Source: Wenjunlia vitaminophila DSM 41686 (GTDB lineage: Bacteria; Actinomycetota; Actinomycetes; Streptomycetales; Streptomycetaceae). Taken from it: a stretch of DNA of 64,000 bases. Below the pieces are notes generated by a model that ran no database searches, had not been told where the DNA came from, and was given only the letters and a program-made list of their open reading frames with translations. The stretch spans positions 146,898-210,897 of the forward strand of contig NZ_KB904658.1 of NCBI RefSeq assembly GCF_000380165.1, written 5' to 3'. This document shows, in pieces, positions 23,180 to 32,093 of this stretch; positions within the stretch are counted from its first letter, which is position 1; each line of letters opens with the position of its first letter. The translations under genes were made by a program, and so were the position numbers.

Positions 23180-25165
23180 ATGAAACTGCGCAGTGCGAAC
23201 CACGCCGGGAAACCCGGGCAGACCGAGAGCCCGCAATGCGGACGCCGTTTCTCGCGCAGAACGAAAGGGGCCAGCGCCGCCCGGAAGACCCGACGCTTAC
23301 GTATTGACTATCCCAGGAGCGGATTACGGGGCTGGCGGCGTTGGGTGCCTTCCTGGAAGCTGGTCTCCGGCCTGTTCCTGCTCGGTGTCGGCGCCCTCGT
23401 GGGCCTGTTCGCGATCCTCTACACGCAGGTCGAGATCCCCGACCCGCACGACTCCGCGCGTCGGCAGGCCACCGTCTACTACTGGGCGGACGGCAGCCGG
23501 ATGGTGAGCGTCGGCGATGTGAACCGGCAGGACATCGACCTCTCCCAGGTGCCCGAGTCCGTCCAGGAGGCCGTCGTCGCGGCGGAGAACGCGGACTTCT
23601 ACAGCGACTGGGGCGTCTCGGTGAAGGGCATCGCCCGAGCTGCCCTGAGCGCCGCCAAGGGCGGGGAGACACAGGGTGGTTCCACGATCACCCAGCAGTA
23701 CGTGAAGAACACCTACCTGACCCAGGACCAGACCGTCAGCCGGAAGGTGAGGGAACTGGTTCTCTCCTTGAAGGTCAGCAACCAACGATCCAAGTCGGAG
23801 ATCCTCGAGGGGTACCTCAACACCTCGTGGTTCGGCCGCGGCGCTTACGGAATCCAAGCTGCCTCGTACGCCTACTACGGTGTCCCGGCAAAAGACCTGA
23901 ATCCCAGTCAGGGGGCCTTGTTGGCGAGCCTCCTCAAGGGCGCGGACAGTTATGATCCGTCAATCAGTCCCGCCAACCACCGTCGGGCCGTGGACCGCTG
24001 GAGCTGGATTCTGGACCGGCAGGTCGAAACCGGCTCGATGAGCCCCGAGGAACGCGCGAGGTACCAGGAGTTCCCCGAGCCGAAGCCTCCGGTCAAGCCG
24101 ACCAGCCAGGCGGGGCAGATCGGCTATCTCATCGACATCGCCAACAAGTACATCAAGAGCCACAGTGGGATCACTGACAGGGATCTCGCCGGTGGCGGCT
24201 ACCGCGTCCACACCACCTTCGAGAAGGACAAGGTACGCGCGCTCACGAGGGCCGTCGAAACCGTGCGCGCGGACCGCCTGGACCCGCGCAAGCGCGCCGC
24301 CGACCGGCATGTCGAAGTGGGTGCCGCCTCGGTACGTCCCGGCGACGGGGCGATCGTCGCGGTCTACGGAGGCTCCGACGCGACCAAGCACTTCACCAAC
24401 AACGCGGACACCTCGGGCGTGCCGGCGGGGTCCGCGTTCAAACCGTTCGTGTACGCCGCTGCTCTGGAGGCGGCAGACGTCTCCGAGGAGAATCCCGAGC
24501 CGGCGCGGCCCCTGAACCTCGGCCGGTCCCTGGTCGACTCGGACACCAGCCCGTTCGTGGAGGTCGGCAAGAAGATCGGGCTGAGGAAGGTCAGGGCGCT
24601 CGCGGTCGCGTCGGGGCTGCGGGAGGAGAGCATGGCGAAGCTGGAGCCGACCTTCTCGATCGGCACCTCCACCCCCAGCGCCGTCCGACTGGCCAGCGCC
24701 TACACGACCTTCGTCAACGGCGGCCAGGCGACCGAACCGTACTCGGTGACCAGGATCGAGCGGAACGGCGTCGAGGTGGACGGCTTCGACCGGCCCGGGA
24801 AGCGGCGTGTGATGGACCGGAAGGGCGCCTCGCTCGTCTCTGAGGCGCTGCTGGAGGTGGGCCTGGCAGCCGTCACCCCTCCGGGGGACAGGAAGCCGGC
24901 CCACTACCCGGTCTGGGCGGGCCGGACCGGTCCGAACGATCACATGAAGTCGGCCTGGTTCATCGGCGTCACCGAGAAGCTGAGCACCTCGGTGACGATG
25001 TTCCGCACCAAGCCCGGTGTTCCGCACCTGCTGCCCATGCGGGGCGTGGGCGGCCCCGGTTCCGAGCGGGGCAGCGCCTTCCCGCCGCTGATCTGGAACG
25101 CTTACCACGAGGCGGTGACGCCGTCACCGGGCCTGCACCTCCAGAAACCCGAGACGTTCTCGTAG
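23180..25165 (+). CDS. Class A PBP with altered transpeptidase domain
   Basis: The 661-residue protein has a basic cytoplasmic tail, one membrane anchor (residues ~60-82), a GT51 glycosyltransferase domain with catalytic E136 (VAAENADFYSDWG) and GGSTITQQYVKN, and a penicillin-binding domain. The glycosyltransferase looks intact and would polymerise lipid II outside the membrane. In the second domain the nucleophile motif S418-A-F-K421 is present. The SxN position reads S454-D-T456, KTG reads R582-T-G, and only 33 residues separate the first two motifs, fewer than usual. Transpeptidase activity is therefore doubtful. The ATG at 23180 sits 13 nt after GAGGAG, a rather long spacing. Confidence 0.85.
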   Translation: MKLRSANHAGKPGQTESPQCGRRFSRRTKGASAARKTRRLRIDYPRSGLRGWRRWVPSWKLVSGLFLLGVGALVGLFAILYTQVEIPDPHDSARRQATVYYWADGSRMVSVGDVNRQDIDLSQVPESVQEAVVAAENADFYSDWGVSVKGIARAALSAAKGGETQGGSTITQQYVKNTYLTQDQTVSRKVRELVLSLKVSNQRSKSEILEGYLNTSWFGRGAYGIQAASYAYYGVPAKDLNPSQGALLASLLKGADSYDPSISPANHRRAVDRWSWILDRQVETGSMSPEERARYQEFPEPKPPVKPTSQAGQIGYLIDIANKYIKSHSGITDRDLAGGGYRVHTTFEKDKVRALTRAVETVRADRLDPRKRAADRHVEVGAASVRPGDGAIVAVYGGSDATKHFTNNADTSGVPAGSAFKPFVYAAALEAADVSEENPEPARPLNLGRSLVDSDTSPFVEVGKKIGLRKVRALAVASGLREESMAKLEPTFSIGTSTPSAVRLASAYTTFVNGGQATEPYSVTRIERNGVEVDGFDRPGKRRVMDRKGASLVSEALLEVGLAAVTPPGDRKPAHYPVWAGRTGPNDHMKSAWFIGVTEKLSTSVTMFRTKPGVPHLLPMRGVGGPGSERGSAFPPLIWNAYHEAVTPSPGLHLQKPETFS

Positions 25166-25302
25166 CGCGGGGTCCCGGGGGGGCGCGTTCGGGGTCAGGC
25201 AGTTGGAGGCGGCCCGGCCCAGGCCAGGCCGTCGCTCCGCCGCGGCTGCTCACCACCGTGCACTGCGCGCCTCTCGGCGGCCGACCGTTCCGTGCCGCCC
25301 GC

Positions 25303-25713
25303 CTACCCGCGTCGCCCCGGACCGCCCGGCCCGGGGCGACGCCGTCGTGTGGCATCCCGCCGGTCAGCGGTGGCCAGCGCGGTGTTGACCAGCGCCGCGA
25401 CGGCGAAGGCACCCGCGACCTCGGCCCGGCCCACCCCGTACAGGGCCAGGGTCGCCCCGCCGAAGACCAGCGCCTTGACGGCCAGCGCCGCGGGCAGCGG
25501 CACGGAGAACCTGGCCTTCGGCGCGGCGAACAGGCCCCACAGGACCACAGCGGCCAACGGCGTGCCGAGGCCCAGCAGGACGTGGACGCCCAGGTTGTCG
25601 CCGACGCCGAACCCCCACCAGCCGAGGGCGACCAGGGCCGCGAGCTCCAGCAGGAACGCCAGCACGTCGTTCGGACCCACCCGGGCGTCGGGAGGTGGGG
25701 GGTGATGTCTCAT
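25303..25713 (-). CDS. DUF2568 (YrdB-like) membrane protein
   Basis: The 136-residue protein starts at ATG 25713 after GAGAGGA. It has four hydrophobic segments and the DUF2568 pattern LAFLLELAALVALGWWGF followed by GTPLAAVVLWGLFAAPKA. Function is unknown in this family. The C-terminal ~15 residues are an Arg/Pro/Gly tail. It is convergent with the PBP gene and divergent from the dihydropyrimidinase gene, so its upstream region borders that gene's promoter. Confidence 0.82.
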   Translation of the reverse strand: MRHHPPPPDARVGPNDVLAFLLELAALVALGWWGFGVGDNLGVHVLLGLGTPLAAVVLWGLFAAPKARFSVPLPAALAVKALVFGGATLALYGVGRAEVAGAFAVAALVNTALATADRRDATRRRRPGPGGPGRRG

Positions 25714-25836
25714 TCGTGCGCATCCTCTCGTGACGACTGCATTCTGCACAGAGGTCCGCGATGTGACTGACTCCGGGGCGGTACCCCCCACGGAGTGGTG
25801 GGGCGGGGCCGTCCGCCGTGATTCGGCGCGACGGTA

Positions 25837-25898
25837 TTGCCACGGCGGGTAGTGCGCTTCTAGGTTCTTCTCCCACGGTGGTCTACGTGCGTAGACCA
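25837..25898 (+). promoter_or_regulatory. Promoter plus TGGTCTACG-TG-CGTAGACCA operator
   Basis: TTGCCA (25837-25842) and TAGGTT (25861-25866) are 18 nt apart. A perfect 9-2-9 palindrome with arms TGGTCTACG and CGTAGACCA (25879-25898) begins 12 nt after the -10 box, where a bound repressor would block transcription. Its 14-nt core is identical to the site at 12445-12458. Confidence 0.75.
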
Positions 25899-25921
25899 AT
25901 TCGCCCGTCGAGGAGCCGCTG

Positions 25922-27331
25922 ATGCCCGACCGTACCGTCATCCGAGGCGGATTCGTCATCACCGCCGCCGACGAGGTCCACGCGGACGTCCTGGTCGAGG
26001 GCGGCAGGGTGGCCGCTCTCGCCACGCAGGACAGCCAGGTGTCCCAGGGCTGGGCCGAGTCCGCGGACCGGGTCGTCGACGCCACCGGGTGCTACGTCAT
26101 CCCCGGCGGCGTGGACGCGCACACGCACATGGAGATGCCGTTCGGCGGAACCGTCGCGGCGGACACCTTCGAGACCGGGACCCGGGCCGCCGCCTGGGGT
26201 GGCACCACCACCATCGTGGACTTCGCCGTCCAGCAGCGCGGGCGCTCGCTGCGCGAGGGCCTCGACGCCTGGCACGCCAAGGCCGACGGCAGGTGCGCGG
26301 TGGACTACGGCTTCCACATGATCCTCTCCGACGTCAACGAGCACACGCTCAAGGAGATGGACGCCCTGGTGGAACAGGGCGTGACCAGCTTCAAGCTGTT
26401 CATGGCGTACCCCGGCGTCCTGTACAGCGACGACGGCCAGATCCTGCGGGCCATGCAGCGCACCGCCGCCAACGGCGGGCTGACGATGATGCACGCCGAG
26501 AACGGCATCGCCATCGACGTCCTGGTGGAACAGGCCCTCGCGGCGGGCAGGACCGACCCCCGCTACCACGGCGAGGTGCGGCACGCGCTGCTCGAGGCCG
26601 AGGCCACCCACCGGGCCATCCAGCTCGCCCGGGTCACCGGCTCCCCGCTCTACGTGGTCCACGTCTCCGCGAGCGAGGCCGTCTCCGAACTGGCCCAGGC
26701 CCGCGACCTGGGACTCAACGTGTTCGCCGAGACCTGCCCCCAGTACCTGTTCCTGTCCACGGACAACCTGGCGGAACCGGACTTCGAGGGCGCCAAGTAC
26801 GTCTGCTCCACCCCGCTGCGCCCGGTGGAGCACCAGGCCGCGCTCTGGCGGGGGCTGCGCACCAACGACCTGTCGGTGGTCTCCACCGACCACTGCCCGT
26901 TCTGCTTCAACGGTCAGAAGGAGCTCGGCAGGGGCGACTTCTCCCGGATCCCCAACGGGCTGCCGGGCGTGGAGAACCGCATGGACCTGCTGCACCAGGC
27001 GGTCCTCGACGGCCACATCTCCCGCCGCCGGTGGATCGAACTCGCCTGCGCCACCCCTGCCCGGATGTTCGGCCTCTACCCGCGCAAGGGCACCATCGCG
27101 CCCGGCGCGGACGCCGACATCGTGGTCTACGACCCGAACGTCACCCAGGTGATCTCGGCGGAGACCCACCACATGAACGTGGACTACTCGGCGTACGAGG
27201 GCAGGCGGGTCACCGGGCAGGTGCGCACCGTCCTGTCCCGGGGCGAGCTCGTCCTGGAGGACCGGGAGTACGTGGGGCGGGCCGGGCACGGCCAGTTCCT
27301 GCCCCGCGGCACCTGCCAGTACCTGCTGTAG
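25922..27331 (+). CDS. hydA: Dihydropyrimidinase / D-hydantoinase
   Basis: The 469-residue amidohydrolase follows a GAGGAG site. The binuclear zinc set is complete: H67-x-H69 (GVDAHTHMEMP), carboxylated K158 (TSFKLFMAYPG), H191 (MMHAEN), H247 (VVHVSA) and D323 (STDHCPF). It opens the dihydrouracil/dihydrothymine ring to N-carbamoyl-beta-amino acids, and hydantoins similarly. The product is the substrate of the amidase at 12495, which has the same upstream operator. The next gene is an LLM oxidoreductase. Confidence 0.92.
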   Translation: MPDRTVIRGGFVITAADEVHADVLVEGGRVAALATQDSQVSQGWAESADRVVDATGCYVIPGGVDAHTHMEMPFGGTVAADTFETGTRAAAWGGTTTIVDFAVQQRGRSLREGLDAWHAKADGRCAVDYGFHMILSDVNEHTLKEMDALVEQGVTSFKLFMAYPGVLYSDDGQILRAMQRTAANGGLTMMHAENGIAIDVLVEQALAAGRTDPRYHGEVRHALLEAEATHRAIQLARVTGSPLYVVHVSASEAVSELAQARDLGLNVFAETCPQYLFLSTDNLAEPDFEGAKYVCSTPLRPVEHQAALWRGLRTNDLSVVSTDHCPFCFNGQKELGRGDFSRIPNGLPGVENRMDLLHQAVLDGHISRRRWIELACATPARMFGLYPRKGTIAPGADADIVVYDPNVTQVISAETHHMNVDYSAYEGRRVTGQVRTVLSRGELVLEDREYVGRAGHGQFLPRGTCQYLL

Positions 27332-27422
27332 CCCGGCACCGAGCCGTCCCACCCACCAGGAACCCGCAACGCACCACCGGCACCCAAGCGGACCCACCGA
27401 CAACGCAGACAGGGGGAGCCCT

Positions 27423-28442
27423 GTGGACTTCGGCCTCGTCCTCCAGACGGACCCGCCGGCCTCGGCCGTCGTCGAGCTGATGCAACGAGCGGAACGCCAG
27501 GGGTTCAGCCACGGCTGGACCTTCGACTCCGCCGTGCTGTGGCAGGAACCGTTCGTCATCCACAGCCGCATCCTGGACCACACCACGCGCATGGTGGTGG
27601 GGCCCATGGTGACCAATCCCGGCACCCGGAGCTGGGAGGTGACCGCGTCCGTCTTCGCCACCCTCAACGAGATGTACGGCAATCGCACCGTGTGCGGGAT
27701 CGGCCGCGGTGACTCCGCGATGCGGGTGGCCGGCCGCCCCCCGGCCACCCTGGCCAGGCTCGGCGAGGCCATGGAGGTGATCAAGGAACTCGCGGAGGGC
27801 CGCGAGGTGACCGTGGACGGCACCCCGGTGCGACTGCCCTGGGTCAAGGACGGCCGGCTGCCGGTGTGGATGGCCGCGTACGGGCCGAAGGCCCTGCGGA
27901 TGGCCGGCGAGCGGGCCGACGGGTTCATCCTCCAACTCGCCGACCCGTACCTCACCGAGTGGATGGTCCGGGCGGTGCGCACCGCCGCGGAGAAGGCGGG
28001 CCGGGACCCGGCCCAGGTCACCGTCTGCGTGGCCGCCCCCGCGTACGTCGGCGACGACCTGGCGCACGCCAGGGAGCAGTGCCGGTGGTTCGGCGGCATG
28101 GTCGGCAACCACGTGGCCGACCTGGTCAGCCGGTACGGGGAGGACTCGGGGGCCGTGCCGGAGGCGTTGACCGCGTACATCCGGGAGCGACAGGGCTACG
28201 ACTACCGCCACCACGGCAGGGCCGGCAACCCCGACACCGCGTTCGTCCCGGACGAGATCGTGGACCGCTTCTGCCTGTTGGGCCCGCCCTCCGCGCACAT
28301 CGCCCGGCTGGAGGAGCTTCGTCAACTGGGCGTTGACCAGTTCGCGGTGTACGCGATGCACGACGCCAAGGAGGCCACGATCGACGCCTACGGGCAGGAG
28401 GTGATCCCGGCGCTGACGGCGGGTGGGCCTGTGTCAGAGTGA
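27423..28442 (+). CDS. TIGR03842-like F420-dependent LLM oxidoreductase
   Basis: GTG 27423 follows GGGGGAG. The 339-residue protein is a luciferase-like monooxygenase-fold enzyme: FGLVLQTDPPAS at the start, VTNPGTRSWEVTASVFATLNEMYGNRTVCGIGRGDSAMR (in parts, residues ~60-100) and PVWMAAYGPKALRMAGERADGFILQ near residue 150. The GRGDS and YGPKAL blocks are typical of coenzyme F420-binding LLM enzymes. Its relatives often neighbour hydantoinase genes; the reaction is not known. It could act on the pyrimidine ring or on a later intermediate. It lies 91 nt after hydA and probably shares its promoter. Confidence 0.83.
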   Translation: MDFGLVLQTDPPASAVVELMQRAERQGFSHGWTFDSAVLWQEPFVIHSRILDHTTRMVVGPMVTNPGTRSWEVTASVFATLNEMYGNRTVCGIGRGDSAMRVAGRPPATLARLGEAMEVIKELAEGREVTVDGTPVRLPWVKDGRLPVWMAAYGPKALRMAGERADGFILQLADPYLTEWMVRAVRTAAEKAGRDPAQVTVCVAAPAYVGDDLAHAREQCRWFGGMVGNHVADLVSRYGEDSGAVPEALTAYIRERQGYDYRHHGRAGNPDTAFVPDEIVDRFCLLGPPSAHIARLEELRQLGVDQFAVYAMHDAKEATIDAYGQEVIPALTAGGPVSE

Positions 28443-28446
28443 GCCC

Positions 28447-29931
28447 ATGGAGAGTGCTTCGACCAGCGCGGCCGGTTCCGACCGCGCGGCACGGACGGCG
28501 GGCCAGGCGGTGGACGCGGTGGTCGTCGGGGCCGGCCCCAACGGACTGACCGCGGCGATCGCCCTGGCCGAGTCGGGGCTCGAGGTGGTGGTGTACGAGG
28601 CCGCCGGGGCCGTGGGCGGCGGTGCGCGCACCGAGGAGCTGGTGCCCGGGTTCCGCTACGACCCGTGCTCCGGGGCCCACCCGACGGGCGCGGGCTCACC
28701 CGTGTTCGCCAGGATGCCGCTGGCCAAGCACGGACTGGAGTGGGTCCAGCCGGAGCTGCCGATGGCCCACCCGTTCCCCGACGGCTCGGCGGCCGTGCTG
28801 TCCCGTTCCGTGGCGGAGACCGCCGAGTCCCTGGGGCCGGACGCCTCCGCCTACCGGCGGCTGATGGCGCCGTTCGCCGGGCGCTGGCCGCAGTTGGTGG
28901 ACGCGGTGATGCGACCGCCGCTGGCCGGGCCGCCCCGGCACCCGGTGCTGTCGGCCCGGATGGGCAGCTACGGGGTGCTGCCCGCCACGGTCCTCCAGCG
29001 GAGGTTCGCCGCGGAGCGGGCACGAGGACTCTTCGCCGGGATGGCCGGGCACGGGAGTGCCCCGTTGACCAGCCCGCTCACCGCCGGGTTCGGGATGATG
29101 TTCGCGCTGTCCGGGCACGACGTGGGCTGGCCGGTGGCGCGCGGCGGGTCCCAGGCGATCGCCGACGCGCTCGCCGGGTACCTGCGGTCCCTGGGCGGGG
29201 TGATCCACACCAACCGCCGGATCCGTACGATGGCCGAGCTGCCCCGGGCCCGCGCCTACCTGTTCGACACCGCCCCGGAGGGGCTGCTGGAGATCGCCGG
29301 GGACCGGTTGCCCGCCCGTTCTGCCCGGAGCCTGGCCCGCTACCGGCGGGGCCTTTCGGTGTTCAAGCTCGACTACGCGCTGGACGGCCCGATGCCGTGG
29401 ACCTCACCGGACGCCCGGCGAGCCGGAACGATCCACCTCGGGCCCACCGCCACGGAGATCAACGCCTCGCTGACCACCGCGTCCCGCGGCCGGATGCCCG
29501 AGGTGCCGTTCCTGCTCACCGGGCAGCCGACGGTCGCCGACCCGGGGCGCGCCCCGGAGGGCAAGCACGTGTTCTGGGCGTACGGGCACGTGCCCTACGG
29601 GTGGGACGGCGACGCCACCGAGGCAATCGAACGGCAGATCGAGCGGTTCGCCCCGGGGTTCCGGGACCTGGTGCTGGCGCGCAGGGTGACCACCCCGGCC
29701 GACCTGGAGGCGCACAACCCCAACAACGTCAACGGCGGCATCAGCGTGGGGAGCACCGCCGGGCTGAACGCGCTGTTCCGGCCCACGTTCGCCCCCGTCC
29801 CGTACGCGACCGGCAACCCGTCGGTCTTCCTGTGCTCCTCGGCGACCCCACCCGGGCCGGGGGTGCACGGGCTCTGCGGCGAGTACGCCGCGCGCACCGC
29901 GCTGCGCCGGGTCTTCGGCCGGCGCCGGTAG
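28447..29931 (+). CDS. Phytoene-desaturase-like FAD oxidoreductase
   Basis: ATG 28447 lies 4 nt after the LLM stop. The 494-residue protein starts with a dinucleotide-binding motif DAVVVGAGPNGLTAAIALAESG (VVGAGPNG, residues ~27-34) and a second FAD contact GGGARTEELVPG. The C-terminal block SATPPGPGVHGLCGEYAAR is typical of the crtI-like NAD(P)/FAD amine oxidase superfamily. No carotenoid genes are nearby, so a carotenoid substrate is unlikely. The substrate is unknown. Close spacing to the LLM gene suggests it belongs to the same transcript. Confidence 0.82.
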   Translation: MESASTSAAGSDRAARTAGQAVDAVVVGAGPNGLTAAIALAESGLEVVVYEAAGAVGGGARTEELVPGFRYDPCSGAHPTGAGSPVFARMPLAKHGLEWVQPELPMAHPFPDGSAAVLSRSVAETAESLGPDASAYRRLMAPFAGRWPQLVDAVMRPPLAGPPRHPVLSARMGSYGVLPATVLQRRFAAERARGLFAGMAGHGSAPLTSPLTAGFGMMFALSGHDVGWPVARGGSQAIADALAGYLRSLGGVIHTNRRIRTMAELPRARAYLFDTAPEGLLEIAGDRLPARSARSLARYRRGLSVFKLDYALDGPMPWTSPDARRAGTIHLGPTATEINASLTTASRGRMPEVPFLLTGQPTVADPGRAPEGKHVFWAYGHVPYGWDGDATEAIERQIERFAPGFRDLVLARRVTTPADLEAHNPNNVNGGISVGSTAGLNALFRPTFAPVPYATGNPSVFLCSSATPPGPGVHGLCGEYAARTALRRVFGRRR

Positions 29932-29998
29932 CCGCCGCGGCCCACCGCCGGCCGTCGGTGGCCGCTCGGATAGGGTCCCCACCGACGAGGGGAGCACG

Positions 29999-31141
29999 GT
30001 GGCAGCAGGACCACGGGTGCTGATCGCACCGGACAAGTTCAAGGGCTCGCTCACCGCGGCGGCGGTGGCGCACCACCTCGGTCTCGGGCTGCGCCGCGCC
30101 GTCCCCGACCTCGCGGTGCGGGTGCTGCCCGTCGCTGACGGCGGCGACGGCACTGTGGACGCCGCGGTGGCTGCGGGGTTCGAGCGCCTCGAGGTGGAGG
30201 TCACCGGGCCCGTCGGCACACCGGTGCGGGCCGCCTTCGCGGTGCGCGGGGGCACGGCCGTGGTGGAGATGGCCGAGGCGTCCGGGCTGAGCCGGCTGCC
30301 GCGGGGCCGCCTCGCACCGTTGGAGGCCGGGACCCGGGGCACCGGCGAACTGATCGCCGCGGCGCTCGACGCCGGGGCGCGGCGGATCGTGCTCGGCGTG
30401 GGCGGCAGCGCGAGCACCGACGGAGGCGCGGGCATGCTCAGCGCCCTGGGCGCCCGGCTGCTCGACCGGGCGGGCCGGCCGCTGGCGTCCGGCGGCGGCC
30501 CCCTGTGCGACCTGGCCACCGCCGACCTGTCTGGGCTCGACCCCCGGCTGGCCACCACGGAGGTGGTGCTGGCGAGCGACGTGGACAACCCGCTGCTCGG
30601 GCCGACCGGTGCCGCCGCCGTCTACGGTCCCCAGAAGGGGGCCGACAGCGGACAGGTGGCCCGCCTCGAGGCGGCGCTGGACCACTACGCGCGGGTCCTC
30701 GCCGACTCCGTCGGTCCGTCCGCGGCCGACGCGGTCTCCGCGCCGGGAGCCGGGGCGGCGGGCGGCATCGGCTACGGCGCGCTGGTCGGCCTCGGAGCGA
30801 CCTTCCGGCCCGGGATCGAGTTGCTGCTCGAGGTGCTCGGGTTCGCCGAGGCGCTGGCCCGGGCCGACCTGGTGATCACCGGCGAGGGTTCCCTGGACGC
30901 CCAGACGCTGCGCGGCAAGGCCCCGGTCGGGGTCGCAGGCGCGGCCCGGCGCTGGGGCGTGGAGGTGGTGGCCGTGTGCGGGCGGCTGGCCCTCGAACCC
31001 GAGGAACTGCTCGGGGCCGGGTTCGCCAGGACCTACGCGCTGTCCGCCCTCGAACCGGACCCGGCCAGGTCCATGGCCGAGGCCGGGCCGCTGCTGGAGC
31101 GGGTGGGGGAGCGGATCGCCCGCGACTTCGCGCTGCGCTGA
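29999..31141 (+). CDS. Glycerate kinase (GarK/GlxK type)
   Basis: GTG 29999 follows GAGGGGAG. The 380-residue protein matches glycerate kinase type 1: IAPDKFKGSLTA at the start, VADGGDGTVDA (~45), LGVGGSASTDGGAGML (~130), SDVDNPLLGPTGAA (~190) and ITGEGSLDAQTLRGKAP (~290). It phosphorylates D-glycerate, in this family usually to 2-phosphoglycerate, feeding glyoxylate or glycerate into glycolysis. The link to the ethylmalonyl-CoA block, which makes glyoxylate, is suggestive only. A perfect bidirectional hairpin follows. Confidence 0.92.
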   Translation: MAAGPRVLIAPDKFKGSLTAAAVAHHLGLGLRRAVPDLAVRVLPVADGGDGTVDAAVAAGFERLEVEVTGPVGTPVRAAFAVRGGTAVVEMAEASGLSRLPRGRLAPLEAGTRGTGELIAAALDAGARRIVLGVGGSASTDGGAGMLSALGARLLDRAGRPLASGGGPLCDLATADLSGLDPRLATTEVVLASDVDNPLLGPTGAAAVYGPQKGADSGQVARLEAALDHYARVLADSVGPSAADAVSAPGAGAAGGIGYGALVGLGATFRPGIELLLEVLGFAEALARADLVITGEGSLDAQTLRGKAPVGVAGAARRWGVEVVAVCGRLALEPEELLGAGFARTYALSALEPDPARSMAEAGPLLERVGERIARDFALR

Positions 31142-31196
31142 GCGGCCCCGGCGGCCCCGGCACCCACGGGACGGACCGACCGGTCCACCGGAACAG

Positions 31197-31233
31197 CCGT
31201 GGGGCCCGAGCGCGTCGCGCTCGGGCCCCACGG
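31197..31233. terminator. Perfect 18-bp bidirectional terminator
   Basis: CCGTGGGGCCCGAGCGCG (31197-31214) is the exact reverse complement of 31216-31233, with a single central base. It sits between the convergent glycerate kinase and pssA genes and can end both transcripts. Confidence 0.88.
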
Positions 31234-31244
31234 GGACGTTCGGG

Positions 31245-32093
31245 CTACCGCAGGTGTGCGGCGCGGGCCTCGCGGCGGTTGTCCCGGACCGTGTTGATCC
31301 GGCGCGCGGTGGCGAGCAGCGGGATCAGCGCGGCCGACACCAACTGGAACGAGGCGCCCATGTGCAGCAGCGCGGTGCTGCCCGGGGCGTCCACCGTCCA
31401 GGCCGCCAGACAGGCCATGGACAGGAAGATCCAGCAGAGCGTGGCCAGGGCCAGCCGGCCCCGCGGCTTGGGGTACTCGACCCGGCTCACCATCAGCCAC
31501 GCCACACCGACGATCGCCGCCACGGTCGGGACGAAGGGCAGTTCCAGCAGGACCACGGAGATCACCGTCAACGCCCCGAAGGGACTGGGCATCCCCTGGA
31601 AGACGCCGTTGGGCATGGTGGTGCAGGAGAATCTCGCCAGCCTCAACACCACGGCCAGGAGCAACACGATGGCGGTCACCGCGGACACCCGCTGGTGCCC
31701 GTCGTCCGCCACTATCCCCCAGACCAGGACGAAGTAGGCCGGGGCCAGGCCGAAACTGGTCAGGTCGGACAGGTTGTCCAGCTCGGCGCCCATCGCGGAG
31801 CTCCGCAGCTTGCGGGCGACCAGGCCGTCGCACAGGTCGAAGACCGAGGCGAGGAGCATCAGGATCACCGCGGTGGCCGCGCTGCGCCGGGCCATTCCGC
31901 CGTCGCTCGCGCCCATCAGGTGCGGGACCAGCACCCCGGTGGTGGTGAAGTACACCGCCAGGAAGCCGCAGGCGGCGTTGGACAGGGTGAGGGTGTCCGC
32001 TATCGACAGCCGCATGGACAGCGGCATCTCGTCCGGCTCGTCCACCCCGTCCGGCACCCAGGCTGCCTTGGTATCGGGATCAATCACGGTCAA
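31245..32093 (-). CDS. pssA: CDP-diacylglycerol-serine O-phosphatidyltransferase
   Basis: The 282-residue integral membrane protein has about seven hydrophobic segments. It carries the CDP-alcohol phosphotransferase motif D-G-x2-A-R-x8-G-x3-D-x3-D within DGLVARKL-SSAMGAELDNLSD near residue 90. It joins serine to CDP-diacylglycerol, giving phosphatidylserine. The psd gene is directly upstream and overlaps by 14 nt, so the two steps to phosphatidylethanolamine are made together. Confidence 0.92.
   Translation of the reverse strand: MTVIDPDTKAAWVPDGVDEPDEMPLSMRLSIADTLTLSNAACGFLAVYFTTTGVLVPHLMGASDGGMARRSAATAVILMLLASVFDLCDGLVARKLRSSAMGAELDNLSDLTSFGLAPAYFVLVWGIVADDGHQRVSAVTAIVLLLAVVLRLARFSCTTMPNGVFQGMPSPFGALTVISVVLLELPFVPTVAAIVGVAWLMVSRVEYPKPRGRLALATLCWIFLSMACLAAWTVDAPGSTALLHMGASFQLVSAALIPLLATARRINTVRDNRREARAAHLR

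Noticed and set aside
23080..23307. 75-residue frame before the PBP gene
   Set aside because: It overlaps the PBP start in another frame and has no ribosome binding site or coding bias.
28447..29931. Carotenoid phytoene desaturase
   Set aside because: No phytoene synthase or other carotenoid gene is near; only the superfamily can be supported.
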